Source: Pseudonocardia sp. (GTDB lineage Bacteria > Actinomycetota > Actinomycetes > Mycobacteriales > Pseudonocardiaceae). Taken from it: a DNA stretch of 13,346 bases. This document shows, one piece after another, positions 12,501-13,346 of the stretch. The notes below the pieces were generated by a model that worked only from the letters and a program-made list of their open reading frames with translations, searched no databases and had not been told where the DNA came from. Location: the NCBI GenBank assembly GCA_030147065.1, contig JASLAP010000435.1:1-13346 (forward strand). The letters are read 5' to 3'. Within the stretch, counting starts at the first letter, position 1, and each line of letters starts with the position of its first letter. A program made the position numbers and the translations under genes.

Positions 12501-13343
12501 GTGACGAACATCGGAGCGGGGACGCAGGACGAGTGGTGGATCTGCGCGACGTGCGCGGTGGAGCACGCCGAACGGGTCGAGGTGTGCCGGATCTGCGCCG
12601 ACGAGCGGCAGTGGGTGCCCGCCGACGGCCAGCGCTGGACCACCTTGGAGGAGTTGGCCGCGACCGGGCGCAAGGTCGAGATCGACGAGCTGGAGCCGGA
12701 CCTGTTCGGCATCCGCAGCGTCCCGGACACCGGGATCGGCCAGCACACCAAGCTGATCCGCACCCCGGCCGGGAACCTGCTCTGGGACCCCATCGGCTAC
12801 CTCGACGAGGACGCCGTGCAGGCCGTCGCCGCGCTGGGCGAGGTGGTCGCCGTCGCGGCCAGCCACCCGCACATGTTCGGCGTGCAGGTGCAGTGGAGCC
12901 GCGGGCTCGGCGACCCGCCGGTGCTGGTCGCCGAGGCCGACCTGGAGTGGCTGGCCCGGCCGGACCGGGTGATCCGCCCGTGGGCCGGGCGGATCGACGT
13001 CGTCCCCGGGGTCACCCTGTCCCAGGCCGGCGGGCACTTCCCGGGCAGCGCGGTCGTGCACTGGGCGGGCGGGGCCGGCGGGCGGGGCGTGCTGCTGTCC
13101 AGCGACACCATCATGGCCAACCCCGACCGCAGCTCGGTCAGCTTCCAGCGCAGCTACCCCAACCGGATCCCGCTGTCGGCCGCGGTGGTCGAGCGGGTGA
13201 CCGCGCACGTCGAGCAGTTCGACTTCGACCGGCTCTACAGCAACTTCGGCAACGTGATCGACGCCGACGCCCGGGCGATCGTCCGGCGCTCGGCGGAGCG
13301 GCACCAGGGGTGGGTCCGCGGGGACTTCGACCACCTCACCTGA
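12501..13343 (+). CDS. Metallo-beta-lactamase-fold protein with N-terminal zinc ribbon
   Basis: This 280-residue protein joins a short zinc ribbon to a metallo-beta-lactamase-like domain. WWICATCAVEHAERVEVCRI followed by CADERQWVP gives C15-x2-C18 and C29-x2-C32, a four-cysteine zinc site of rubredoxin-like spacing. The MBL-like part starts about residue 68 (LFGIRSVPDTGIGQHTKLIR) and has SHPHMFG (121-127) where the family normally has H-x-H-x-D-H. Then come QAGGHFPGSAVVHW with H179 and VLLSSDTIM with D202. H122, H124, H179 and D202 could still bind metal, but the first motif's D-H pair is missing. GTG 12501 follows GGAAGG by 7 nt; a GTG at 12486 in frame lacks a ribosome site. Substrate unknown. 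It diverges from the membrane protein and ends 3 nt before the window end. Confidence 0.88.
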   Translation: MTNIGAGTQDEWWICATCAVEHAERVEVCRICADERQWVPADGQRWTTLEELAATGRKVEIDELEPDLFGIRSVPDTGIGQHTKLIRTPAGNLLWDPIGYLDEDAVQAVAALGEVVAVAASHPHMFGVQVQWSRGLGDPPVLVAEADLEWLARPDRVIRPWAGRIDVVPGVTLSQAGGHFPGSAVVHWAGGAGGRGVLLSSDTIMANPDRSSVSFQRSYPNRIPLSAAVVERVTAHVEQFDFDRLYSNFGNVIDADARAIVRRSAERHQGWVRGDFDHLT

Positions 13344-13346
13344 CTG

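Overview
The window is chromosomal DNA from a high-GC actinobacterium. Almost every third codon position is G or C, GTG starts are common, Shine-Dalgarno sites are of the GGAGG type, and long spurious antisense ORFs run through real genes. The mix of genes (phosphoketolase plus acetate kinase, manganese catalase, an ECF41 sigma factor, a DUF6069-like membrane protein) suits a soil or stone actinobacterium, perhaps of the Geodermatophilales or Pseudonocardiales. The genus cannot be fixed from the sequence alone. The DNA is gene-dense: no gene-free stretch exceeds about 245 bp, and I see no rRNA, tRNA, CRISPR array or insertion sequence.

Left part (1-2233): the C-terminal part of xylulose-5-P/fructose-6-P phosphoketolase is followed after 4 nt by acetate kinase. 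Together they form a two-step route from sugar phosphate through acetyl phosphate to acetate and ATP. A symmetric hairpin separates them from a convergent TetR-type regulator.

Middle-left (2231-5208): the TetR gene diverges from a small VOC (glyoxalase-fold) gene. A second VOC gene faces the first. Next come a truncated nucleotidyltransferase remnant, two overlapping crcB/Fluc fluoride-channel genes, and a third VOC gene that overlaps the end of crcB2 tail-to-tail. A long hairpin lies between this third VOC gene and the manganese catalase upstream of it.

Centre (5241-9124): the minus strand carries a dimanganese catalase with all five metal ligands visible. Its 242 bp upstream region holds inverted and direct repeats. 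Beyond it is a 919-residue PEP-utilising phosphotransferase of PPDK/PEP-synthase-like architecture. It lacks the TIM-barrel domain and ends in an unusual hydrophobic segment plus five arginines.

Right-centre (9209-10621): an AhpD/carboxymuconolactone decarboxylase-like gene diverges from an ECF41-type sigma factor that carries a SnoaL-like C-terminal domain. This pairing is the known ECF41 arrangement. The 84 bp between them holds two oppositely oriented candidate ECF41 promoters, so the sigma factor may drive both its target and itself from overlapping, mutually exclusive promoters. This is the clearest regulatory system in the window.

Right part (10643-13343): a THUMP/Rossmann-type RNA methyltransferase and a DUF6069-like four-helix membrane protein lie on the minus strand. 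Between them are a mini-ORF and a hairpin. Divergent from the membrane protein is a metallo-beta-lactamase-fold protein with an N-terminal four-cysteine zinc ribbon and a degenerate first metal motif.
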